From assembly GCF_000761215.1 (NCBI RefSeq), contig NZ_CP009438.1, forward strand, positions 6,800,501 to 6,864,500: a stretch of DNA of 64,000 bases, given 5' to 3'. Shown here in pieces: positions 24,411 through 31,816 of the stretch. Numbering within the stretch: the stretch's first letter is position 1; every line of letters begins with the position of its first letter. Made by a program: the position numbers and the translations under genes. This DNA comes from Streptomyces glaucescens (GTDB lineage Bacteria > Actinomycetota > Actinomycetes > Streptomycetales > Streptomycetaceae). The notes below the pieces were generated by a model. The model searched no databases, had not been told where the DNA came from, and saw only the letters and a program-made list of their open reading frames with translations.

Positions 24411-25499
24411 GTGAGCGGGACATCCTCGAACGCAGACGGGAAGCAGCGGACCGCACCGGACCACGGCCACGGCGGGCCGCAAGGGGAAGGGCACCGGGCC
24501 ACCGGCCGCACGGCGCGGCCGGCCGGGGGCGGAGCGGGGCGGCGTCAGGCGGACGCCGCGGACCGCAGGACCCGCGTCACCGTGCTGGTGGCGCTCGCGG
24601 CCAACCTGGTGATCGCGGTCGCCAAGACCGTCGGCGGCCTGCTGGCGGGCTCACCGGCCCTGCTCTCCGAGGCCGCGCACTCGGTCGCCGACAGCCTCAA
24701 CGAGGTCTTCCTCCTCGCCGCGCTGCGCCGCAGCCGCCGCCCCGCCGACCGGCGCCATCCCTTCGGCTACGGCAAGGAGCGGTTCTTCTGGTCGCTGCTC
24801 GCGGCCGTGGGGATCTTCGTCATGGGCGGCTGCTTCTCCTTCTACCAAGGAGTCGAAGCACTCACCCGCGACACCGGGGAGAGCTTCGGCGGCTACGTCG
24901 CCGGCCTGGTCGTCCTCGGTGTCGCGCTGCTCGCCGAAGGGGCCTCCCTGCTGCGGGCCCTGCACCAGCTGCGCCGCCACGGCGTCGCCGAGGGCTTGCG
25001 CGACCCGGCGCTGCGCACGGTCGTCGCCGAGGACGGCACGGCGGTCCTCGGTGTGCTCCTCGCCTTCGCCGGCATGGCGCTGCACATGGCCACCGGTGAC
25101 GTGGTGTGGGAGGCGTCCGCGTCGCTCGCCATCGGCACCCTGCTGGTCTACGTGGCCTACCGGCTGGGCCGGGAGGCCCGTGACCAGCTGATCGGGGAGG
25201 CCGCCGACCCGGAGGCCAGCGGCCGGATCCGCGCGCTGCTGCGGGCGCAGCCGGAGATCGACAGCGTGGAGGCGCTGTTCACCATGAAGACGGGCATCGA
25301 CTCGCTGCTGGTCGCCGCGCGAGTGGACCTGGTGCCCGGCCTGGACAGCGAGCGGGTGGAGGAGGTGGCCGTCCGCATCAAGCGGTCGATAGCCCACACC
25401 GTCCCCGAGGCCGGCCAGATCTTCCTCGACGTGACCGACCGGCGCGCGCGGGAGGCAGCCGAAAGCCCCGCCGCGACGGGGGAGCGCGGCGGGGCCTGA
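24411..25499 (+). CDS. cation diffusion facilitator (CDF) metal transporter
   Basis: Roughly 362 residues, but the start is uncertain (GTG 24411 proposed; GTG 24327 also in frame, and the first ~60 residues are low-complexity). Six hydrophobic segments follow from TVLVALAANLVIAVAKTVGGL. Metal-site signatures are the HSVAD motif in EAAHSVADSLNE (TM2) and the EDGTAV segment (TM5 HxxxD equivalent, here with Asp). The C-terminal cytoplasmic ferredoxin-like domain is present (QPEIDSVEALFTMKTG). CDF proteins export Zn2+, Co2+, Fe2+ or Mn2+ with H+ antiport. Metal specificity cannot be called. It is divergent from the GST gene. Confidence 0.85.
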   Translation: MSGTSSNADGKQRTAPDHGHGGPQGEGHRATGRTARPAGGGAGRRQADAADRRTRVTVLVALAANLVIAVAKTVGGLLAGSPALLSEAAHSVADSLNEVFLLAALRRSRRPADRRHPFGYGKERFFWSLLAAVGIFVMGGCFSFYQGVEALTRDTGESFGGYVAGLVVLGVALLAEGASLLRALHQLRRHGVAEGLRDPALRTVVAEDGTAVLGVLLAFAGMALHMATGDVVWEASASLAIGTLLVYVAYRLGREARDQLIGEAADPEASGRIRALLRAQPEIDSVEALFTMKTGIDSLLVAARVDLVPGLDSERVEEVAVRIKRSIAHTVPEAGQIFLDVTDRRAREAAESPAATGERGGA

Positions 25500-25591
25500 C
25501 AGGCAGGTTCCCGGCCCGCGGCGCTTCATGCGCCCGGGCCGGAGAGACTTCCGCAAGCCTCGGCTCCGCGGCGGGCCGGGCTCATCGGTCG

Positions 25592-25618
25592 CGGGCCCGC
25601 CGCTCGTCGGCGGGCCCG
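25592..25618. terminator. bidirectional hairpin terminator
   Basis: CGGGCCCGCCG (25592-25602) and CGGCGGGCCCG (25608-25618) pair perfectly around a CTCGT loop, between the convergent CDF and deazaflavin-oxidoreductase genes. Confidence 0.8.
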
Positions 25619-25624
25619 GACCCC

Positions 25625-26086
25625 TCAGTCGCGCGGGACCACGGGGTCGACCGGATCCAGTACGAACACCGGGATCTCGCGGTCGGTCCGCTCCTGGTAC
25701 TCGGCGTACGGCGGGTACGCCGCCACCGCCCGCTCCCACCACTCGGCCTTCTCCGCACCGGTGACCTCACGGGCCTTCATGTCCCGCTTCACCGGGCCGT
25801 CCTGGAGTTCCACCAGGGGCTCCGCCTTCACGTTGTGGTACCAGACGGGGTGCCGCGGGGCGCCGCCCAGGGAGGCGACGACGGCGTAGCGGCCCTCGTG
25901 CTCCACGCGCATCAGCGGGGTCTTGCGGAGCTTGCCGGTGCGCGCGCCCCGGGTGGTCAGCAGCACCACGGGCAGTCCGGTGTCCCGCAGGGTCGTGCCC
26001 CGGGTGCCGCCGGAGCTCTCGTACAGCTCCACCTGCTCGCGCACCCACCCGGTCGGGCCGGGTTCGTACTCGCCTTCCAGCGGCAT
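25625..26086 (-). CDS. F420-dependent (DDN-like) nitroreductase-family oxidoreductase
   Basis: A 153-residue protein of the deazaflavin-dependent nitroreductase (Ddn/AOR) family. It has the TGLPVVLLTTRGARTGKLRKTPLMRVEHEG core, the GGAPRHPVWYHNVKA F420-binding turn and a C-terminal PYAEYQERTDREIPVFVLDP. The ATG at 26086 is used because AGAGGA lies about nine bases upstream; an in-frame start at 26137 would add 17 residues not typical of the family. It probably uses F420H2, which Streptomyces make. The substrate is unknown. Confidence 0.85.
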   Translation of the reverse strand: MPLEGEYEPGPTGWVREQVELYESSGGTRGTTLRDTGLPVVLLTTRGARTGKLRKTPLMRVEHEGRYAVVASLGGAPRHPVWYHNVKAEPLVELQDGPVKRDMKAREVTGAEKAEWWERAVAAYPPYAEYQERTDREIPVFVLDPVDPVVPRD

Positions 26087-26166
26087 GTCGTCCGTCCTCT
26101 CGTCGAGCCGGTCCGTACCCCACTGAAACACGGGCACCGGCGCCTTTCATCCCGGCCCCGCTCCCG

Positions 26167-26721
26167 TCAGGCGGCGGTGTCCAGGAGCAGCCGGGCCGCC
26201 TCCCGCGCCTCGGCGGCCGGCGCGGTGGTCCGGGCGATGCCCGCGGTGACCATGGCGCCCTCGGCCAGCAGGAACAGCGGCCCGGTCAGGGCGGGGGGCG
26301 CTCCCGCGTCCACGACCAGACCGGCGAGCTGGTCCCGGAACGCCTCCTTGTGCGCCCGTACGCGCTCCGCCACTCCAGGGGCGGTGGCCCCGAGTTCGCC
26401 GTAGGCGTTGATCCAGGCGCAGCCCCGGAAGCCGGGCTCGGCGAACCACTCCTCCAGCCAGTCGAACACCGCGAGCAGGCGCCGCCGCGGGTCGGCGTGG
26501 CGCGCGACGTGGGCGGCGAGCCGTCCGCGCCAGCGCTCGTCCCGCCGGTCCAGATACGCCTCGACGAGCCGGTCCTTGGCGGGGAACAGCTGGTACAGCC
26601 GCTTGAGCGAGAGTCCCGACGCGGAGCGGACGGCGTCCATGCCGACCGCCTGCACGCCCCGTGCGTAGAAGAGGGTCTCCGCCGCGTCCAGCGCCCGCTC
26701 GCGGGCCTCCGCGCTGTCCAT
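26167..26721 (-). CDS. TetR-family transcriptional regulator
   Basis: A 184-residue TetR regulator. The N-terminal HTH is RERALDAAETLFYARGVQAVGMDAVRSASGLSLKRLYQLFPAKDRLVEAYL, and the C-terminal ligand domain includes FDWLEEWFAEPGFRGCAWINAYGEL. It is divergent from the SnoaL-like gene. The 107-bp gap holds two matching operators, so autoregulation and repression of the neighbour are expected. The ligand is unknown. Confidence 0.9.
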   Translation of the reverse strand: MDSAEARERALDAAETLFYARGVQAVGMDAVRSASGLSLKRLYQLFPAKDRLVEAYLDRRDERWRGRLAAHVARHADPRRRLLAVFDWLEEWFAEPGFRGCAWINAYGELGATAPGVAERVRAHKEAFRDQLAGLVVDAGAPPALTGPLFLLAEGAMVTAGIARTTAPAAEAREAARLLLDTAA

Positions 26722-26745
26722 GAACCGCCTCTCCCTGCCCTCTCC

Positions 26746-26775
26746 TTGACGCGAGAACGAACGTTCTCCTACCGT
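26746..26775 (+). promoter_or_regulatory. vegetative-type promoter overlapped by TetR operator
   Basis: TTGACG at 26746-26751 and TACCGT at 26770-26775 are separated by 18 bp and face the SnoaL-like gene. The first TetR operator fills the spacer, a classic repression geometry. Confidence 0.55.
26753..26768. promoter_or_regulatory. TetR operator 1
   Basis: GAGAACGAACGTTCTC: 7-bp perfect arms GAGAACG/CGTTCTC around a 2-bp centre. It matches the second operator 36 bp away (centre to centre) and lies between the TetR gene and its divergent target. Confidence 0.8.
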
Positions 26776-26788
26776 AGCAGCCCAGATG

Positions 26789-26804
26789 GAGAACGACCGT
26801 TCTC
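26789..26804. promoter_or_regulatory. TetR operator 2
   Basis: GAGAACGACCGTTCTC has the same arms as operator 1. It lies just downstream of the -10 element and 24 bp before the SnoaL-like start codon, where binding would block transcription start or elongation. Confidence 0.8.
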
Positions 26805-26828
26805 CCGTCGTGCCGGAGGGAGCCGACC

Positions 26829-27287
26829 ATGACCGCCCGCCCGCCCCTGCCCCCCTTCACCCGCGAGAGCGCCGCCCGGAAGGTGCAGGCCGCCGAGGAC
26901 GCCTGGAACACCCGCGACCCCCATCGGGTCGCCCTCGCCTACTCCGAGGACTCGGTGTGGCGCAACCGCGACACCTTCCTCACGGGCCGCGCCGAGATCA
27001 TCGGCTTCCTGACCGCGAAGTGGGCCCGCGAGGAGGAGTACGCCCTGCGCAAGGACCTGTGGGCCTTCGACGGCAACCGCATCGCGGTCCGCTTCCAGTA
27101 CGAGTCACGCGACGCCGGCGGCCGGTGGTGGCGGTCGTACGGCAACGAACTGTGGGAGTTCGACGGACGCGGGCTCATGACCCGGCGCGAGGCCAGCATC
27201 GACGACGTGCGCATCGAGGAGCGGGAGCGGCGCATCCACGGCCCGCGCCCGGAGGCCGAACGCGGCCGGACCATCCCGCTCCGGTAG
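26829..27287 (+). CDS. DUF1348 / SnoaL-like (NTF2-fold) protein
   Basis: A 152-residue protein matching DUF1348, an NTF2-like cone fold: SAARKVQAAEDAWNTRDPHRVALAYSEDSVWRNRD, then GRAEIIGFLTAKWAREEEYALRKDLWAF and RWWRSYGNELWEFDGRGLM. Enzymes of this fold include isomerases and dehydratases, but no activity is assigned. It is controlled by the divergent TetR regulator, judged from the two operators. The aldo/keto reductase gene follows 92 bp downstream and may belong to the same regulon. Confidence 0.85.
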   Translation: MTARPPLPPFTRESAARKVQAAEDAWNTRDPHRVALAYSEDSVWRNRDTFLTGRAEIIGFLTAKWAREEEYALRKDLWAFDGNRIAVRFQYESRDAGGRWWRSYGNELWEFDGRGLMTRREASIDDVRIEERERRIHGPRPEAERGRTIPLR

Positions 27288-27379
27288 GGCCGGGCCGTCC
27301 TCCCGCGGCGCCTCGGCCTCGTCGCGCCCCGGAACTCGTACGCTCCCTGACGAGTCCCTCGACGGCAGGAGCAGCAACG

Positions 27380-28348
27380 ATGCAGTATGTGAAGCTCGGT
27401 TCGACAGGTCTGGACGTCTCCCGGGTCTGCCTGGGCTGCATGACGTACGGCCTTCCCGACCGCGGCGTGCACGAGTGGACGCTCGACGAGGAGGCCTCCC
27501 GGCCGCTCCTCCGGCAGGCCGTGGAAGCCGGTATCACCTTCTTCGACACCGCGAACGTGTACTCCGACGGCACCAGCGAGGAGATCGTCGGCCGGGCGCT
27601 GCGCGACTTCGCCCGCCGCGACGAGATCGTGCTGGCCACGAAGGTGCACGGCCGGATGCGGCCCGGCCCGAACGGCGCGGGCCTGTCCCGCAAGGCCATC
27701 ATGACCGAGATCGACCACAGCCTGCGCCGCCTCGGCACCGACTACGTGGACCTCTACCAGATCCACCGCTTCGACCCCCACACCCCGGTCGAGGAGACGA
27801 TGGAGGCCCTGCACGACCTGGTGAAGGCGGGCAAGGTCCGCTACCTCGGAGCGAGTTCGATGTACGCCTGGCAGTTCTCCAAGATGCAGTACACCGCCGA
27901 GCGGCACGGCTGGACGACATTCGTGTCCATGCAGAACCACTACAACCTCCTGTACCGCGAGGAGGAGCGCGAGATGCTGCCGCTCTGCGCGGACCAGGGC
28001 GTCGGCGTACTGCCGTGGAGCCCACTCGCCCGCGGCCGGCTCACCCGCGACTGGGGCACCGTCACCGACCGCAGCTCCCGCGACGACTTCGGCAGCACCC
28101 TCTACCAGGAGGGCGACCACGCCATCGTCGACGCCGTCACCCGGATCGCCGCCGACCGCGGCGTCCCGCGCGCCCGGGTGGCCCTCGCCTGGCTGCTGCA
28201 CCAGGACACCGTGGCCGCCCCGGTCGTCGGCGCCGCCAGACCGCACCACATCGAGGACGCGGTGGCCGCGGTCGGACTGGAGCTGACCGGCCAGGAGATC
28301 GAGGAGCTGGAGCGCCCCTACACCCCGCACCCGGTCGCCGGGCACTGA
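27380..28348 (+). CDS. aldo/keto reductase
   Basis: A 322-residue NADPH-dependent aldo/keto reductase of the (beta/alpha)8 type. The catalytic tetrad is visible as Asp/Tyr in FFDTANVYSDG, Lys in VLATKVHG and His in YQIHRFDP. The C-terminal NADP site is the VAAPVVGAARPHHIEDA segment. Family members reduce aldehydes and ketones, and the GSTGLDVSRVCLGCMTYG start resembles the YajO/YeaE-type group. The ATG at 27380 follows AGGAG at 27367-27371. Confidence 0.9.
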   Translation: MQYVKLGSTGLDVSRVCLGCMTYGLPDRGVHEWTLDEEASRPLLRQAVEAGITFFDTANVYSDGTSEEIVGRALRDFARRDEIVLATKVHGRMRPGPNGAGLSRKAIMTEIDHSLRRLGTDYVDLYQIHRFDPHTPVEETMEALHDLVKAGKVRYLGASSMYAWQFSKMQYTAERHGWTTFVSMQNHYNLLYREEEREMLPLCADQGVGVLPWSPLARGRLTRDWGTVTDRSSRDDFGSTLYQEGDHAIVDAVTRIAADRGVPRARVALAWLLHQDTVAAPVVGAARPHHIEDAVAAVGLELTGQEIEELERPYTPHPVAGH

Positions 28349-28383
28349 CGCGCCCCGGGAGGCGCCTCGGGCACCGGTGGACG

Positions 28384-29106
28384 TCAGGTGCCGGATCCCG
28401 GCCGCAGCGCCGTCAGGGTCACCACCGACTCGTTGCCGGCCACCGGCACCCCGCCCGCCGTCCACGGCACCCGCAGCGGCCGCCGCTCGTCCGGCGGCGT
28501 GACCAGGAGCGCCGCGGGCACGGCCGTGCGCGCCCCGCTGATCTCGGGCCTGGCGTACGACAACCCGGCCCACGCGCTGCCGCCCGGCGCCAGCACGACC
28601 CGCGCGGGCGACTCGGGCCCGCGCCGCGGGTCGGGTCCGAGCTGCCGTCCGGAGTCGTCCACGAAGGCGGCGCCCGGGTAGCCCTGGACGGTGCAGGTGC
28701 GGGCGGAGACATTGGTCAGGACGACCGGGTGGTTCACCTGGCCGGCCCCCGGGTCCTCGCGGCCCACGGACGCACGCAGCTCGGCGGTGCGGCAGCGGGC
28801 GCCGCGGGGGGAGGGGGACGGCGCGCCGGACGTCGCGGTGGCGGAGGAGGGCGCCCCGGCCGGGGGCGCCGAGACGGCGACGGAGGTCGTTGCCGCGGGC
28901 GGCACCGACACCACCGAGGTCCGCGCGGCGGACGGCGGCGGCACCGCGGACGCCGCCGGGTCCGCCGCGGAACCGGGGTCGCACGCGGTCAGCAGCCCCC
29001 ACGCGGACAGCGCGGCGGCGAGCGCCGCCCGGCACGAGGGCGGACGCCGTGACGGAGGCGAGGGCGGACGTGAGGGCGAGGGCGAGGGTGCGGACGGACC
29101 ATCCAT
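28384..29106 (-). CDS. DUF4232 lipoprotein
   Basis: A 240-residue protein. After a Ser/Pro-rich start, a hydrophobic stretch ends in a lipobox LLTAC (Cys42), so it should be lipid-anchored outside the membrane. A Ala/Pro/Ser-rich linker runs to about residue 105. The DUF4232 domain follows (CRTAELRASVG, NHPVVLTNVSARTCTVQGYPGAAFVDDSG, ...GLSYARPE). Function is unknown. The start could be shorter, since the first 20 residues are low-complexity. It is convergent with the aldo/keto reductase. Confidence 0.78.
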   Translation of the reverse strand: MDGPSAPSPSPSRPPSPPSRRPPSCRAALAAALSAWGLLTACDPGSAADPAASAVPPPSAARTSVVSVPPAATTSVAVSAPPAGAPSSATATSGAPSPSPRGARCRTAELRASVGREDPGAGQVNHPVVLTNVSARTCTVQGYPGAAFVDDSGRQLGPDPRRGPESPARVVLAPGGSAWAGLSYARPEISGARTAVPAALLVTPPDERRPLRVPWTAGGVPVAGNESVVTLTALRPGSGT

Positions 29107-29140
29107 GGGAACGAGGTGCCCCGTACCCGGGCCGGAATGC

Positions 29141-31540
29141 CTACTCCTCCTCGAACAGGGCCAGTTCGGCCCAGATCGTCTTGCCCTCGGGGGTGTGCCG
29201 GCTGCCCCAGCGCTGGGTGAGCTGCGCGACCAGCAGCAGCCCCCGGCCGCCCTCGTCCCAGGTCTTGGCGCGGCGCAGGTGCGGGGCGGTGTGGCTGGTG
29301 TCGGAGACCTCGCAGATCAGCGTGTCCGCGTCGTGGATCAGCCGGAGCCGGATCGGGTGCGCGCCGTACCGGATGGCGTTGGTGACCAGCTCGCTCACCA
29401 CCAGCTCGGTGGTGAAGGACGCCTCGGTCAGCCCCCAGGTGCTGAGCTGTTCGAGCACCTGCTTGCGGATCGGCGCGACCAGAGCCGGATCGGCGGGGAT
29501 GTCCCAGGTGGCGACCTGGGAGGCGGGCAGCCCGTGGGTACGGGCGACCAGCAGCGCCACGTCGTCGCTGGAGCCGCCGGGCGGCAGCACGGAGTGCAGG
29601 ATCCGGTCGCAGGTCTCGTCCAGGGAGCCGGGGTCCGCCGAGCCGGGAGCCTTCGCTGCGGCGCCCGCGGCCAGCGCGTCCAGCAGCCGCCGCCGCCCGG
29701 CCCCCTCGTCCCGCCCCGGGGTGTCGACCAGGCCGTTGGTGAAGAACGACAGCACGGTGCCCTCGTGCAGATACAGCTCGGTCGCCTCGAACGGCAGCCC
29801 GCCCAGGCCCAGCGGCGGACCGGCGGGCACGTCGAGCTCCCGGGGCGCTTCGCCGGGCGGCACCACGATCGGCGCGGGATGCCCGGCCCGGGCGAGGGTG
29901 CAGCGCCGCGACACCGGGTCGTAGACCGCGTACAGGCAGGTCGCCCCGACCTCACCCGGACTGCCCTCACCGCCGGACTCCTCCGACAGCCGGACCACCA
30001 GATCGTCCAGGTGGGTGAGGAGCTCGTCGGGCGCGAGGTCGATGTCGGCGAGGGTGCGCACCGCGGTGCGCAGCCGGCCCATGGTGGCCGACGCCGGGAT
30101 GCCGTGCCCGACGACGTCCCCGACGACCATGGCGACCCGCATGCCGGACAGCGGGATCACGTCGAACCAGTCGCCGCCGACCCCGGCCCGGGCAGCGGGG
30201 AGATAGCGCGAGGACGCCTCGAGGGCGGCCGTCCTCGGCAGGGTGCGGGGCAGCAGACTGCGCTGCAGGGCGAGGGCGGTCTCGCGCTCGCGGGAGTACC
30301 GGCGGGCGTTGTCGACGCAGACCGCGGCGCGGGCCGTGATCTCCTCGGCCAGCAGGATGTCGTCCGCGGAGAAGGGCTCGGGCCGCCGGGAGCGGCTGAG
30401 CACGGCGACACCCAGGGTGGTGCCGCGGGCCCGGATGGGCACGGAGAGCGTGGAGTGGAATCCGTACTGCCGGTAGCGTTCGCGGCGGACCGCGTCCCGC
30501 TCCAGCCAGCGCTCCAGGGTGCCGTCGCCGAGGGACGCCACGATGGTCCGGCCCGCCAGCAGCGAGTCCGCCTGGGGGGACGCGGCGGGGTGCGCCTCCA
30601 CGTCCCCGGGGCTGACCATCGCCTCCGGGCAGCCCGGATTCACCGACTGGTGCGCGACCCGGCGCAGCGACACCGGCGCGGAGATGCCGGCCGACGGCGG
30701 TGCGCCGGTCTCCGGGGGCTCCAGCAGGTCGACGCTGACGAAGTCGGCGAGCACGGGGACACAGACGTCGGCCAGCTCCTGGGCCGTACGGGTGACGTCC
30801 AGGGTGCTGCCGATGCGCACGCTGGCCTCGTTCACCAGGTGCAGCCGCTGCCGGGCCCGGTGGTTCTCGGTGATGTCGTGGGCGGCCAGGCACACGCCCC
30901 GCACCCGCCCCTCGGTGTCGGTGACGGGTGCCATCCGGGCCAGCCAGGCGTGCGCCCGGTCCTCGCCGCCGCTGCGCAGGTAGGTCTGCACGTCCTGCGC
31001 CTGCCCGGTGCCGAGCACCTGCAGCAGGTGCCGCTCCAGCTCCTCGTTCTGCGGTTTCCCGCCCAGCTCGGAGATCCGCAGGCCCTGGACGCGCTCCGGG
31101 GGGACGCCGATCACCCGGGCCATGGCGTCGTTGAGCGTGTGCAGCCGCAGGTGCTCGTCGTAGACGGCGATGGCGCAGGGGGACTGGACGAGCGACGCAG
31201 CGTTCAGCGGGTCGTCGGGGGAGCGGGGGGCGGGCTCCAGCGGGGTGACGACGAGCCAGTCGGCGGGGCCGCCGTCGGCGGGAGGGCGGTGGTGGGCGAG
31301 CAGCCACACGGCCACGGTCCGGCCGTCCCGGTGGCGCAGGGTCACCGTGCCGTGGCAGCTGGGGCCGCTCACCTCGGGGGCCGGACCGGCCAGCAGCCGG
31401 GCGGCGGGCCGCCCCACGACCTCGTCGGCCGTCCAGCCGAGCAGCCGCCGGGCGCCCTCGTTCCACTGGGTCACCGTGCCGGCGTCGTCGATGACAGCCC
31501 GGGCCGTCGCGGCCTCGTCGAACGGATACTCCGGGCTCAT
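29141..31540 (-). CDS. PAS-PAS-GAF-SpoIIE phosphatase with C-terminal ATPase domain
   Basis: A 799-residue signalling protein. Residues of about 10-115 and 130-250 are two PAS domains (WNEGARRLLGWTADEVVGRP; LNDAMARVIGVPPERVQG). Residues of about 260-420 are a GAF. The PP2C-type SpoIIE domain (about 430-650) has the metal motifs GGDWFDVIPL, VGDVVGHG and SSDDVALL. Residues of about 665-799 are an RsbW-like HATPase (VSELVTNAIRYG, GGRGLLLVAQL). It probably dephosphorylates an STAS anti-anti-sigma factor in response to a ligand or redox cue. It is divergent from the poly-HAMP kinase, with about 276 bp between starts. Confidence 0.9.
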   Translation of the reverse strand: MSPEYPFDEAATARAVIDDAGTVTQWNEGARRLLGWTADEVVGRPAARLLAGPAPEVSGPSCHGTVTLRHRDGRTVAVWLLAHHRPPADGGPADWLVVTPLEPAPRSPDDPLNAASLVQSPCAIAVYDEHLRLHTLNDAMARVIGVPPERVQGLRISELGGKPQNEELERHLLQVLGTGQAQDVQTYLRSGGEDRAHAWLARMAPVTDTEGRVRGVCLAAHDITENHRARQRLHLVNEASVRIGSTLDVTRTAQELADVCVPVLADFVSVDLLEPPETGAPPSAGISAPVSLRRVAHQSVNPGCPEAMVSPGDVEAHPAASPQADSLLAGRTIVASLGDGTLERWLERDAVRRERYRQYGFHSTLSVPIRARGTTLGVAVLSRSRRPEPFSADDILLAEEITARAAVCVDNARRYSRERETALALQRSLLPRTLPRTAALEASSRYLPAARAGVGGDWFDVIPLSGMRVAMVVGDVVGHGIPASATMGRLRTAVRTLADIDLAPDELLTHLDDLVVRLSEESGGEGSPGEVGATCLYAVYDPVSRRCTLARAGHPAPIVVPPGEAPRELDVPAGPPLGLGGLPFEATELYLHEGTVLSFFTNGLVDTPGRDEGAGRRRLLDALAAGAAAKAPGSADPGSLDETCDRILHSVLPPGGSSDDVALLVARTHGLPASQVATWDIPADPALVAPIRKQVLEQLSTWGLTEASFTTELVVSELVTNAIRYGAHPIRLRLIHDADTLICEVSDTSHTAPHLRRAKTWDEGGRGLLLVAQLTQRWGSRHTPEGKTIWAELALFEEE

Positions 31541-31816
31541 CGTCGCACTCCATCGCGCATACTCACCGTTACAGGCGCGTCACTTCCGTTCCAGCGTAGT
31601 GCGTCGGGCTTCCCCATGGACGCGAATGCGCGGCCGGGCGGTGTCACGGCCGGCGGGGCCGCGCGGGCGGAGGCCGATGATTGTCCCTCACGGGGCCGGG
31701 GAGTGTGGAGGCGGGGGGAAGACTTTGTGCAAGCCGACCGGGTTGTTAGCCTGCGACGTATTTCCCATGACACAGATCGATGATCCGTCGGCATTGCCCC
31801 TGGGAGGGGAACGAGG

